Counted from the first letter of the stretch, positions 48,986 through 60,376 are shown. The stretch is DNA of 64,000 bases from Hyphodiscus hymeniophilus (GCA_016508695.1 VNKQ01000005.1:744001-808000), one strand, 5' to 3'. Notes: generated by a model from the sequence alone, not told the origin. Translations and numbers: made by a program.

Positions 48986-50562
48986 TCAATGGACCGGATC
49001 CATCTGAAACTGCATATCCTCATTCGTCGATGCCTTGGAGGAAACCATTCTTAGACCATTCCCATTCCCATTCCCATCATTGGAACCCCACCCGGATTCA
49101 TTACTGCCTTCGGCTTTGATGCCCAAAGCCTTGAACTTCTCAGGCATGATATCCATGAAGTTGAACATGTCCTTGTACCGCAGAACTTCTCCCTTCTCGG
49201 TGATGATCGCATCAATGTATTTCGCGGGCGTAACATCAAACGCAGGGTTCCAAACACCGATTCTCTGATCCGCGATTGCTACTCTTGCTGTATTCCCAAC
49301 ATCCACTGTCCCGTCCTTGCCAACAACAGCCCCACTAATCTGCGTGAGCTCCGTCCCAACACGATCCTCGATCTTGATATCAGCACCGGTCTCGGTCTCG
49401 ATATCAATACTCGTCGTCGGCGCCGCTACGATGAATTTGATGCCATGCTCTTTAGCCAGAATCGCCAGTGAGTAAGTACCGATCTTGTTCGCCGTGTCTC
49501 CATTTCGTGCGACTCTATCAGCGCCTACGATGACGGCTGCGATGTTCTTTTCTGTTTTCCGCCGTGCAAACAGAGCGCCGGCCATGGAGTCGGTTATGAG
49601 TGTGGAAGGTATTTCTTCGTATACAAGTTCAAAAGCTGTCAAGCGCGAACCTTGATTATATGGTCTTGTCTCTGTGCAGAATGCATGATCGAGGTAGTTC
49701 ATCTTGTGGAGACTGCGGATTATGCCTAGAGCTGTGCCATGACCTGATGTTGCGAGAGAACTGGTCGAAGGCATTAGCGCTTGTTCTTGAGAGACATAAT
49801 TTTCAGGTATTTATGAGGAATTTTACCCTGTGTTGCAGTGTGTCAAAACGCTCAACTTCCGATACGCTTGATCTGGCAGCCCTTGGGTACCAGGAGGACT
49901 TGTAGTGAAATATCTCAACTCGTCCGTCTCATCAATGGGTACCGAATGTGGCTTTTGCAACGACCGCAAGTATTCGGCACCATATCTTCCAATTGCCAAA
50001 TTTGTAGTCAAATCATCCTCCAATATCTTCTCCGCACCTTCGATATAAGCCAGTCGAACATCCGCACAAGCGGTACTTTGATCCGCAGATGGCGAAATGT
50101 GAGCAGCATTTTGTGATATCTTTTTGAGGAGCTTGATGGCATTCGAAAGATCGACAGCAGTGGGTCTACTTCCCATGAGGTAGTCGAGTCGTTTGTCGAT
50201 ATATTTGACGAGGTCCTCCGTCGAGGTTGCCCCTGGACATCATCAGCTCTGCCAAGCAGCATCCAGAACTCGAAGGCGTTACCATCTTTCTTGTGATCCA
50301 ACTCCACAGCCAACGCCAGTGCTGCCACGATAGCGATTGCAGGTGCCCCTGAAAAGACTTAACGCTGAAGTTCCCCCCCCCTCCGTTGCCTCTAAGACAT
50401 ACCTCTCACTCGCATAGCCTTGATACAATCAAACGACTCCTCACAGGTCTCCACATCATCATAGACGAACTCGTGGGGAAGTCGTAGCTGGTCAAGGACT
50501 TGTAGCTTGCCTCTCTGATACTTGATGGCTTCCAATCCAGTCCTCTTCGATTCGTCACCCAT
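48986..50562 (-). CDS. mri1: Methylthioribose-1-phosphate isomerase (Mri1/MtnA)
   Basis: The coding sequence is complement(join(48986..49760, 49827..50232, 50283..50348, 50403..50562)), 468 residues. The N-terminus MGDESKRTGLEAIKYQRGKL and KAMRVRGAPAIAIVAALALA are typical. The catalytic cysteine lies in LTHCNTGSLATSGHGTALG (Cys ~208) and the catalytic aspartate in VGADRVARNGDTANKIGTY (Asp ~291). The enzyme isomerises methylthioribose-1-phosphate to methylthioribulose-1-phosphate in methionine salvage. It belongs to the eIF2B alpha/beta/delta fold. The protein is longer than yeast Mri1 (411 residues) because of an insert before the cysteine loop and a C-terminal tail with alternating Gly-Asn. 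The short introns fit frame exactly. Confidence 0.93.
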
Positions 50563-51720
50563 ATTTGCCCAATTCGACCGGTCCTTCGTTTGGAGGTTGG
50601 CTTGTAAGAAGAGGGTTCCAAGATGCTAGCACCAGGATGTTGTGGGCGCTAGACTACTTTTGATAATGAGCTGCAATTTGTGGTCTGATTTACTTGTGGA
50701 AAGCCATCAATGGAGTCAACAGTATGGCTTCGAAAATTCGGTACATGTAGATTTTGTCAGCGGTGAACTTTCTGCCTGTCCCCCTCCTTCCAAATTGGTC
50801 AACCTACGTCACCGAGGATAAATCAAGGACCAAGGAGAAGGCTCTCTCGTACATTCATTTCTAGATCAAAATTTTCATTTTTCTTCAGATCCGTGATCGT
50901 TTCTTCCTTCCAGCGTAAAACAGTGTCAAAACCGCCCACCCTCATTATTCCCTTTCCCAGCTGAAGCCAGTCAGGTTTCCCAAGTGGTGGACAAATCGTT
51001 GATTGGCATCTATACATAGAGGCAACCACGTTTTCACCCGGCTGGCTGAATCATGGCTTGTGGACCGCCACCTGATATCTCCCAGCGAATTTTCCTTCAC
51101 TCCTGACTTAGTAGCTTCATTCTTAAGCCATGAGCCATGCCCGTCCAATGACGAAAATGCAGTTGGGCTACAAGATCCTTAGTCGGGTCTCAATTCGAAA
51201 GACAACTAAAGCATTACACCACCATCGAGGCCCAAGGTAGTCTCGATTGTCCCTTAACATGGCTTTCAACTCACTCTTTGTACCCATCGTTTTTGATATA
51301 TATGCAATTGTACCTTCCTAACTACAAATAAGCTCCAGCTCAAACTTCGGAGCCTGTCAACAGACATGGGGAATCATCAGTTCATGCAATCCAGCAGCAG
51401 CATAGACGCCAATTCCACATCCTGACGCCAACAACGTTCTCCCGGAGAAAGCAAACATAGTTGTTGCTAAATTGTCTGCGGGTTCCCATGCCACATATAC
51501 TAGCGGGATTCTAGCACAAACATTAAATCGTGAAGAAGAATGGTTTTGTGAAAATTATGAAGGGGAAGGGCGATTTCGATTCGTGCGGTTGTTCACAACT
51601 ATCGAAGATCTCCATATCAGTATAACCTCCTTTCCTGAGTGGCGAGGGGCCACAAAAAGCCCAAGTCTTTATAGCAAGTATCCGAGCCACGACCCCCTCC
51701 TGCCTGAGAGGAAAAGGAAA
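50563..51720. other. Intergenic, no gene recognised
   Basis: Promoter of the isomerase gene and 3' flank of the SAM-HMG gene. If the last HMG exon is spliced at GTACGT (51732), part of 51650-51720 would be coding. Confidence 0.45.
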
Positions 51721-53354
51721 CTAAGGATACGTACTTTCGCCTGCTTTTAATAACGCATTGATGGGATCTAAGTTGTCTTCGGGAGGGCTCGCAGACACAT
51801 ATTCCCTGGCTCGGGGCTCGTTGAAATCGACAGATGGTGCGGGGCGGAAATTTGGTGTTCCGTATCCTCTTAATGAGCCATAAATCCCTGTTTCAAAACT
51901 TGTCAGCGAGTGGGAAAGCGACACAAAGCGCCAAAGAAGCGTAAGGACACGCACGATTTGGTATCGTACCTTTCGGAGATTGCTGCGGACCCAAAATGGA
52001 CATCTGAGGAGATGAAGACGTAGGTCGGAATGGCGGGAGTTGATGTTGACTGTCAAAACTTCCATTCGATTTCTGGGAATATGGTGTGGGAATGGGAAGA
52101 CTGCGGTCGAGGGGCGGTTCGAGGGGTGTTCTGGGGGAATAGAATAACGAGGAGTGTGTGCTAATCGACGAACCAGTCGATAGTCCGTTTGTCGACTCCG
52201 ATGATGGCAGCGGAGGAGGAGGGCCATGGGCCTGAGTACGTGGGTGTTGCAGAGTGTCAGCGGCAGCGAAACTTGATTGGCGCGCATCCGCTGAGGTGGA
52301 CATTCTGGGCAATTTTCGACTGAGCGTACTGTTGTCGTCCCGGTCTCTCCACGCAAGAGTATGATAATTCCCGTTGAGCATCGAGTCACGATAGCCAGGA
52401 AGCACGGTAGGGGAGATTGCAGTTGGTGAACCCTGACGACCTGTCAATCCAACGCTGGGGGTTTTCACACCTGTCAATTGCGGAGATGACAGGCTTTCGG
52501 AGGCATGCCACTGGTTCGTGTTCGATGCGGAGGTGTCAACAAGCGTTCTGCCTGTTGACGTATCACCACCGTGTATGCTTGCACCGCTGCTTGCTGTACC
52601 ACTGCTCGCTGTACTCCGATGAGCTTCAAGTTTGGGACGTTTAGTGGCCTCTGATGTGGACACTGCACAAGTCAGCAATGTTCTCAATCCACCACCGGCT
52701 TGATAGGGCGAGTTCAGTGACCGTCAACATACCTTGCTGCTGACTAGACTGTCTCGCTTTGAAATCTGCCAGATATTGCGAGTATACCTTATACTCGTTT
52801 GTTTTCTTGTACTCCGCGAGCTCATTGTTATGTCTTTCCTTCGCAGAAAAAGCTTGCTGCTCATACGGCTCTTTCTCTGCTGATGACAGATTCTGCCAAT
52901 TTTCTCCGACGAGCTTCGCTATTTCCGTGAACGACAGATTCCTTCCCTTGAGCTCTTCCCGCATCTTATTCGAAAAAATCACATAGGCAGACGGTGGCCG
53001 TTCGGGGGCATCTTCATCTGGTTTGGGATGCCGCCTATATTTGCGCTTTGCACCATGAGGCACGCTGCCCACCTCCTTTGCCTCGCTCTTACTGCTTGAT
53101 TGTTTTTGATCTTGTGCTTCATCGCTCGGCGTGTTGCGAGAAGGAGACCGCAAAGCCGTATCTGAGGACAAGCCTCTCGTTTGGGCGATCTTCCGCTGAA
53201 GCTTTCGCCGATGGCCAAGTTTTACACCGAGAGCATCGAAGTCGGATTCTGTTATATCGAGTATTGTGTCCCAGGTATCGAAACCTTGATCGATGAAGCT
53301 TTGGAGATATTGAGAGATCCCCAGCTCCGCGAAGATGTCTCCCAGTTCAGTCAT
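51721..53354 (-). CDS. SAM-domain plus HMG-box DNA-binding protein
   Basis: The coding sequence is complement(join(51721..51887, 51970..52662, 52733..53354)), 493 residues. Residues 1-62 form a SAM domain (ELGISQYLQSFIDQGFDTWD, TESDFDALGVKLGHRRKL). A basic stretch AKRKYRRH near 102-109 may be a nuclear signal. Residues ~115-185 form a HMG box (PERPPSAYVIFSNKMREEL, FTEIAKLVGENWQNLSS, EKEPYEQQA). The rest is Ser/Pro-rich, as in transcription regulators. SAM domains mediate oligomerisation and HMG boxes bend DNA, so a multimeric chromatin or transcription factor is likely; targets are unknown. A canonical GTACGT donor lies just before the TAG, so an alternative 3' end is possible. Confidence 0.85.
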
Positions 53355-53850
53355 ACGATAGGTTAGTCTGGAACGAATGCTCCAAGTGTTTCAATTCTCA
53401 TGAATCAATCCGGATATCTCAGATCTGTTGAGGACAGTCAGGGACCCGAGTTGTGATGATCACTTTCCCACCAGACTCCAACAGGCTTTTCGAGCGAGAT
53501 TTGGTTCCGTCCCAAGATGTGTCGCCTCCAGGCAATGTGATATGCCTATTCCGTTGCACCAGCATCGATATACTCAGCGTTGTTCCTCCCGATGATGGAT
53601 GAAGATTTGGTGCTACACTCAGGCGTGCGTCGTGGCCCTTGAGCGGGGGCGATAGATGGTAACTTTCGATCATGCAACACCAGACGGTGTATTCGTGGCT
53701 GTGTACACTAAACTCTAGCCTTGTTTTCTCTCGACTCGGTGCGGCAGTGGTCTCGTAGTGTACCAAATGACAAGAGCGTCGAATGGTGCGCGGCTATCGA
53801 GAATGAAAACGTGAGACAGCGTATCCGGCTTGCTGTCGATGGAGAGAAGG

Positions 53851-53882
53851 TCGAGGTTCGAGGTTCGAAGTTCGAGGTTCGG
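53851..53882. repeat. Short tandem repeat, GGTTCGA type
   Basis: Four imperfect copies of GAGGTTC/GAAGTTC in the promoter side of the SAM-HMG gene. Confidence 0.85.
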
Positions 53883-54301
53883 CAGAAGACGTCAGGTGTT
53901 GTTAGCACTGAGACTTGATAGTAGCGTTAGTGTGAAGGCTCGGTCTCTAGCACGGAAAATGCTAATTGCGGTTCAGAATGCCATGTGGTATTTTTTTGAA
54001 GTTGCGCCTCAGGTGGGTTCGCGATGATAGTGGGGGAGGAGGGGGAAAAGGGAGGGGGAGGTGACGGTAAAAGGGATCATTACCTGGAAGATACCATTCG
54101 AGGAGGAGGCGTTGGTATGGCTGGACGGCTGTATTGCCGTGGAGGCGAAAAGAGAAATCTCACAGAACGATCGAGGATACAGTAGCAGCGATGAGGAAAC
54201 GTTCGTTCCTTGCAAAAGGGTCGGGAATGATTCGTGTAGAGGGACTGGAGATATGGGAGAAGAGTGGAGCGGCGGAAAGATCTGCGAGAGGGTGATTGGA
54301 A

Positions 54302-54327
54302 AAGAAGAAGAAGAAGAAGAAGAAGGA
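54302..54327. repeat. (GAA)n microsatellite
   Basis: Eight trinucleotide units within a purine-rich strand. Confidence 0.9.
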
Positions 54328-55024
54328 TGAGTTGATGAATGGAAAGGCGTCTTTGTTGCTTATGCCTGTATGTGTACGTTGAAAAAGAGGAGAGAGAAGG
54401 AAGGGGAAAAAGATTATTGTGGTGGGCCCAGATGGTGGTGATGTAACTAAGAAGAAGAGGACTAGGAGGAACGAACGAACGAAGAAGAAGGATTGATTTA
54501 ATTAAGGTTGGTTGGATGATTGATTTCCTCTCGGGGACTGCAGGCATGGGAGGCAGGGGAGTGAGAGAAGCATGCCTCAGGTTGATGAGTCAGGGTCCAT
54601 GTCAGGGACGGATGGGATGGGTCGACGAGTGAGGACGAGGAAGAGGACGAGGAAGAGGGATAAGCCGAATAGGGTAGGAACTTGGGAAGAGAAAGAAAAA
54701 TGGAGTCCGCGAGAGTGAGGAGGGAAATGGCCGATGTCCCGTACGGTGGCTCGATGAGCATCACCCTAGCACCCCGATGCAAGCCTTGCAAGGCCCTTGG
54801 GACCGGGGCTAACTTGTTTGGGACTTCTGATTCGTTCCAGGCGTGGTGCCGGGCTCTTAGGGCCGCCAGCTAGAATGTGCCTATGTAAGATGCAAAGATC
54901 CATCATCCAGGCAGTAGGTACCAGTAGTAGTATTATTAATTATTATCATCAACATTATCTACCCACACGCGAGGTCGTCGTCGTTCCGGTACCAATGAGA
55001 GATGGCAATTGCGGATGAGAAAGG

Positions 55025-55044
55025 GGCTGGCTGGCTGGCTGGCT
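55025..55044. repeat. (GGCT)n microsatellite
   Basis: Five GGCT units. Confidence 0.9.
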
Positions 55045-55707
55045 AGCTCTGCTCGTACTGTTGTAGTAATAGGTAGAGTGTGGATCAGCGAGACAGACGG
55101 CATTCTTCCACTTCACACTGCGAGGCGACATGCGCAATAGGATAGGATGGATGGCACTTTCTCTACTCGACCTCTGTACTATGCAATTGTCCATCAACGA
55201 TGGATGATGGCGTTTTGGCGAATGCATTGCAACATGGTGACTCGGTGACTCGGATATAGACTCCGACTCCGACTCCGACGCTCCGTCCATTGCTTGATTG
55301 CCATGGCGTGTCTCTCCAAAAGTGAGGTATCCCCTTACATGTATCGTATGCGATGCGATCACAAGTTCACAAACTTCTTCTCCCACTCCCCCTTCCAAAC
55401 CACTCAAATGCTTTCCAAAGATCCGGATGCAATACCCCCCAAGCGCACAAGCAGAGTCCCAATCCAAGAATGCCCAACTAACTGTAGGTCCTAGTGGGAT
55501 GCGCAAGAGATAAGGTTACAATCAGTACGTACCCGGAAGGTCGAGTCGAGGCTTCGAAAGCCTGGTCCTTTCTTCCCCATCTGATTCCCAATTTTCCATT
55601 CTCCCCTCCCCCGGTCGAGTAATCCTTAATGCAGATTCTATCGGACATGAACGCGGCTCCTCGTCAGATGGGCCGATGCGCCCATACAAAAGGCGATTAG
55701 GATCACC

Positions 55708-55739
55708 CCCTTTTGCCCTTTTGCCCTTTTGCCCTTTTG
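55708..55739. repeat. CCCTTTTG octamer tandem repeat
   Basis: Four perfect copies of an eight-base unit. Confidence 0.92.
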
Positions 55740-56413
55740 TGTCAACATGGCATTTCAGGTGCAGAAATGGCAGATGCATGTTCCACGCCACGGCTTGCGG
55801 TCCCGCCAACCAACCCGCTAGCCCTGTAAAGGGGGGGGGGGCTGTAAAGGGGAAGCCGGTGTGTCTCGGATCTACAGATGGTGTGGTGGGATGTTGGTGG
55901 ATGAGGGCGGATGATGGGTTGGAATCTTGTTGGATTTGGAACTTGGATGGATGGGAAATGGTGAATCTCGAACAATTCCCATGTCACCGCTATTCTCCGC
56001 GTATCCTCCGTATGATTATTTCCATGGGACAGCCACTCACAACGACGGCTTTGCCCGTATCTGGGATGGTGAGGGTGACTTATTAGGTACTGTAGCACGG
56101 TAAGAAGGGCACGCTAGGTACTTTCCGGATGTTATGTAATCCAGAGCTAGAGCTTTCTTTCCTTCCTCTGCCCCGCCACGATTCTGTGGCATGGCGTGCA
56201 CATTGCATATACGCCTGCTCGCATGTCAGTCGCACCCAATAATGGTCTCCAATTCCACTCCTCCCCCTCCTCCTCCTCGCTTCATCTTTCATCCAACCTG
56301 GAAGCAATCCGGTCATCTAACTGTCCCATGACCGAGCCAACTCTTCCTCTACCTACCTACCGACTCTCATCACCAAGCGCCTGCTGTTTCCTGCCACTAT
56401 CTAGCCAGAAATA

Positions 56414-57447
56414 ATGGCCTCATCATCGAACCATCCACCGAAAGATGATCTCACCGGAGGAACGTCAGAGGAGGACCGCACTGGAGGAACGTCGGAACAG
56501 GATCTAGCTCAGGTAAGGCAAGCTATTTACCAATTATAAAGCATGCACCACCACCAAACATCTTTTCATCCTCAAAAACGAGCAAACGGGGTGGCCCGTT
56601 CATTCTTACCTAGATGGGTTTTTGATGATTTGAGACCGATAGCCCGCCTCCGCTCCTTCTGGGTACCTAAGGTAGTACCTCCGTACTTTTTCCAAGGTTA
56701 TCTTATCCTCGATTTCAATCTGACCCGGAGTCCATGTCCGGACCTCCGCGAACCATGGCATTCTTCTGGCCAGAACATGCATATTACAGTAATCGCCATG
56801 CAGAAGTTGATGTGATATGATATGCTGGCTTTTGCCCCCTGCTTTCCACGACCACATTGCTGACATCCATGTTCTAAATCTAGGTCTGGAAGGAGTTGCA
56901 AAAGTAAGTGAACCACTCACCAACGTCCTACACTACGGAGGTACGGTGGGCATGTCCGCCCACTCATTTTGCCTTCTCGCGGAAAGACGTCAAATGCCCG
57001 ACCACCCACGTTGCCTGCCTTTCTTCTATCAGATCTCGATGCAACCCGATCTTATTAGATCGTCCCTTATTCCCGTTGTTCCCACAATAGTATAGAGGAG
57101 CCGCGTTAGTAGTACGATGTAGTACCTTGACGGCTTGATCAACCGATCAAACCCACTTGGCAGTCATTAACGCATCTGGTACTCCCAAGCGACAACTCAC
57201 CTCTTCCTCATGTCTAGACCGGCAACTAACGCCTGGTTCTTGCAGAGGGGAGAAAACCGCCCAAGTGCTCGAGGCAAACCTCACTTCATTGGAGGCGAAG
57301 CTCGACTCGTTACTTGCTTCTTTCGAGGATTCCGAACGAAGGATGGTCCAGGAGGCAAATGGAAAGAAGCCAGACGAAGGCGCCGCGGGAGAGGAGCATG
57401 GACCAGTCGACAAGAAGGGAGGCGAGGGTGGAAATGTGAACTCATGA
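56414..57447 (+). CDS. Small coiled-coil protein assembled through a 20-base microexon
   Basis: The coding sequence is join(56414..56512, 56884..56903, 57246..57447), 106 residues. Exon 1 ends in phase 0 after EQDLAQ. Exon 2 is only twenty bases (VWKELQ plus two bases), bounded by TCTAG and GTAAGT. Exon 3 follows CTTGCAG and continues KGEKTAQVLEANLTSLEAKL. The N-terminal 33 residues contain a nine-residue repeat (GGTSEEDRT, GGTSEQDLA). The segment from VWKELQ to LLASFEDSERR is a strong amphipathic helix with leucines in heptad spacing, so a coiled coil. The Lys/Glu/Gly tail is disordered. I do not know its function. The microexon restores frame exactly, which supports the model. Confidence 0.7.
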
Positions 57448-58387
57448 GAGACATGAATCCGACCCGATCCTACAATCGCGTGACGGTAATGGATCCTAGA
57501 AAGCTGAGAAGCAGCACTGGCTCAACATGATACGCCAAGTATTCATCCAAGAAGTATATCCTCCGTAGAAAACGAATGGCACTGGCACGTGCAGGAATAG
57601 AGCTCATGTATCCCACCTGCACTCTTACACAAGACCGACGTACGTCGGACACATCTCCGGCACCGCCAACTTCGTTTGAGAGCCTCTACGTGTGCCCACA
57701 GCCTTTCTAACAAGTAAGTAATTGTACATCCACCAGAGCACCGTTCGTAACCTCGTAGATTTGCATCCTGACGGTGACTTTTCGGACTCAAATTAGACGT
57801 ACACCTCATCATGGACGTCGGAAGCTCTCTCTCTCTCTCTCTCTCTCCCCCTCTCTCTATTCAGATCCATCAAGCATCACTGCATCAGCGAGGAGGTCAG
57901 CTAGACATAACCAGCTTCTTCCCCCTCCTTACCCCTCCTTGCCTTCCCTCTCCCTTCTCCTTCTCCCTCTCCCCTTCCCCTCACCCCTCACCCCGCATCC
58001 CTTATCCTCAAGCTTCTCAAACCCCCATCTCCCGGCTTTGAGCTCCAGAAATGTGGAGAATTCCCAGGCATCAACGCTCAATACTACACCTATCTGACTC
58101 GCTCGTGAGTGATGAGGGTCGTCGGCGATAAGTCTGATGTGGGTTTGTATCTGCTTGGCGAGACGCTTGAGCTCTCACATTGTCTCACGGTTCAGCGGAG
58201 CTTATCTTCGTTGTGGTTGATTAGACTTATCAAGGACTTACGCTCCATCTTATGCATGTGATACCAAGCAATGCATGTAATCTATCCTAGCCGTTGAACT
58301 CCGATGCACCTCGAGTATCCATACAATTCGCAATCCACGCCGCTATGCTGAAAAACGCCTCTCCAACGCGCCCTGTGATCAAGACCT
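57448..58387. other. Convergent intergenic region with pyrimidine tracts
   Basis: Between the small coiled-coil gene and cdc6. Contains (CT)n at 57825-57847 and further C/T-rich sequence to about 58020. No gene recognised. Confidence 0.5.
57825..57847. repeat. (CT)n microsatellite
   Basis: About eleven CT units followed by more pyrimidine-rich sequence. Confidence 0.92.
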
Positions 58388-60376
58388 CTAATCCAAGCCC
58401 TGCCCACTCAAGATACTCTTCAGGATCCCTCCTCCCAATCCCTCTACAGCCTGTGCGACCTCCTTCTCACCAACACAGCTCCCGACCCTCTTCTCGTCAC
58501 CCACTCCGACACCACCGCCAAACTTCCTCGCCCTCTTCTGCACCGTCCCCATCCCCACGAAACTGCCATTGCGTCCATCGACCGCACTAATCAGACTCAA
58601 CGTCTCTAGGCTGCCCACCACATCCCTAAACTCCGTGCTCGTAAGCGGATGCAGAATTGCGTCCTGTTTACAAAGCATACAATAGACATCGTACAGAGCT
58701 TTAATGGTAGGAGCTGCGTTTTTTGATTTCGAGGGCGTGGACGTGACTTCAGCAGCTTGCTCACGCTTTCGCTTTTCGAGGGCCACGAGAGCACAGAGGG
58801 CGGCTTTTTGTTGCAAATTTAGGGTCTTGAGACGTTGGTTTGCGCCATTGCCCATTGTCGAGGAGGTGATCTTGTTGACGTGTGCGATGCTTGCTCGGGG
58901 AGCTGTCTCCACTGTGAGTGTCGAGAGGGATTGAGAGAGAGACATTGTCTTCGTAGCCTTCCTGGGTGAGGGAGCTGGAGGAGAGGAGAGGTTGACGTTC
59001 TCCTCTAGAGGTCGCTTCGAAGGACTCTCCTGAAGTATCTGTTCTTTCAGGGCCGCTTCATGTTTTTGCTTCGTCTCGGCTTCGATAAGATCAATTGCTC
59101 GTCGGCAAATATCAAATGCTTTTCGTAAATCCCCAGTCTGACTCGACACCTTTCTAGAACACAACTCGATCGCGGCAGGGTGCAGGAAAGGAACACAATC
59201 TGGAGTTGGACTGCCCGCGGGTACTAGTGACTTCAGTCGTGTCAGGATAATCGTCTTGATGTGAGATGCCGTATACGGAAGGAATGGCAGAAGTTGAGGT
59301 TTGAGGTTTCGTGCCTTCAATCGAGGTAGGAATCGGTCCGTCAAGTCCAGAGCGTTCGCAATACCGATCAAAATCAGGCGTGACGACTTCTGTAGTGACC
59401 ACTCGAAGAGCTTGTATAAAATCTCCAAGTCGAGAGTGAGAATATGATCGATCTCGTCCAGTGTGATGAGGTATGATGTCTTGCTCTTCTTCCTCGAGAC
59501 AAAAGTGCCTTGTAGCGTCTTGACCTCATCCCCTTCCAAGACTTCCTCGTCGCATAGATTCTCCACAAGGTGTCCATACAGATCTCCCGATGTTTTAATG
59601 CTCATACAGTTGATATACACCCTCTTCAAGGATTCCGCATTCTCGAAAGTAGTCGTAACCTCGTTGACCATGGCACTTTTTCCTGTTCCTGGTGGTCCAC
59701 TAACATAGATACAGCCTCCACAAGTTTTGTTCAGGCGTTCTTGTACAAAAGCCATCAACTCTTTACGCTCTTCTTCCCGTCCAATCAATCGTCCAGGTTC
59801 CAAGCTGCGAGTAAATAATTGACGAGCTTGGCTGTAGACCGTCACGAGGGATCCACCAGGTGTCACCGGCGTCCGAGGTGTGCGAGGAGTGAGAGGTTTG
59901 CCTGCAAGCATGACACGATGTCGAGGGGTGATTGGACCCTTTTTGGAGAGCGCGTCTCTATGCCTAGGTGTCTGAGGAGTCGGGTTCTGTATGAGTTTGA
60001 CATTTTCATCTGTTCTCATTGTTAACTTCCTTCGACCGTACTCTACACTACAAAACTTACCACTCGTGTTGATGTGGTGCTTGATCTTGGAAGGCGACAA
60101 AGAAATTGTTTTTCCATTGACTCCATGCTTGTTCGGAATGGCTTCTGATAGCTCATCATATTCCATCGAGTCGCCATCTTCGGCTCCATCGCGAGAACTC
60201 TGCGTGATGAACGGATTTTCATTCTCGTCGTTGATTATTTCTCCTCGAGCTTGTCGTTTGACGCGAGGGAGAGGCGGCTCTGAAGCTAGTCGCGAAGGAT
60301 TAGCATAGAGCACAGAGGACAAGGAGCATTCAATCGTACCCAAGTCGCTGCTTCTTGCTCTTTTCCCTAGAACCAT
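58388..60376 (-). CDS. cdc6: Cdc6/Cdc18 replication licensing ATPase
   Basis: The coding sequence is complement(join(58388..60009, 60061..60376)), 645 residues after removing a 51-base intron that is open in frame. The ATPase core has Walker A GPPGTGKS (~210-217), Walker B LDEID (~289-293), sensor 1 IGIAN and sensor 2 GDLRKAFD. A C-terminal winged-helix domain follows (LYDVYCMLCKQDAILHPLTSTEF). The N-terminus carries many TP sites (TPQTPRHR, TPRTPRTP) and full CDK sites SPSK, and further ones (SPSK, SPRK, TPSK) occur between core and winged helix. Cdc6 joins ORC at origins in G1 to load MCM2-7; CDK phosphorylation normally triggers its removal. Three ACGCG cores lie upstream. Confidence 0.94.
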   Translation of the reverse strand: MVLGKRARSSDLGTIECSLSSVLYANPSRLASEPPLPRVKRQARGEIINDENENPFITQSSRDGAEDGDSMEYDELSEAIPNKHGVNGKTISLSPSKIKHHINTSGKFCSVEYGRRKLTMRTDENVKLIQNPTPQTPRHRDALSKKGPITPRHRVMLAGKPLTPRTPRTPVTPGGSLVTVYSQARQLFTRSLEPGRLIGREEERKELMAFVQERLNKTCGGCIYVSGPPGTGKSAMVNEVTTTFENAESLKRVYINCMSIKTSGDLYGHLVENLCDEEVLEGDEVKTLQGTFVSRKKSKTSYLITLDEIDHILTLDLEILYKLFEWSLQKSSRLILIGIANALDLTDRFLPRLKARNLKPQLLPFLPYTASHIKTIILTRLKSLVPAGSPTPDCVPFLHPAAIELCSRKVSSQTGDLRKAFDICRRAIDLIEAETKQKHEAALKEQILQESPSKRPLEENVNLSSPPAPSPRKATKTMSLSQSLSTLTVETAPRASIAHVNKITSSTMGNGANQRLKTLNLQQKAALCALVALEKRKREQAAEVTSTPSKSKNAAPTIKALYDVYCMLCKQDAILHPLTSTEFRDVVGSLETLSLISAVDGRNGSFVGMGTVQKRARKFGGGVGVGDEKRVGSCVGEKEVAQAVEGLGGGILKSILSGQGLD
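60010..60060 (-). other. In-frame, stop-free 51-base intron of cdc6
   Basis: It begins GTAAGT, ends AACAG and has a TTAAC branch-like motif. Its length is divisible by three and it contains no stop, so retention would add 17 residues between NTS and DENVKLIQ. Confidence 0.7.

Larger units (their letters stand above)
53355..56413. other. Gene-poor, repeat-rich stretch, 3.1 kb
   Basis: No gene supported. Contains short tandem repeats (GGTTCGA type at 53851-53882, GAA at 54302-54327, GGCT at 55025-55044, four copies of CCCTTTTG at 55708-55739), a poly-G run near 55830 and purine-rich sequence on the plus strand at 54020-54720. The frames of 90-180 codons here are compositional artefacts. Confidence 0.5.

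Noticed and set aside
54080..54547. 155-codon leucine/serine-rich minus frame
   Set aside because: It follows from purine-rich sequence and a GAA microsatellite and has no protein features.
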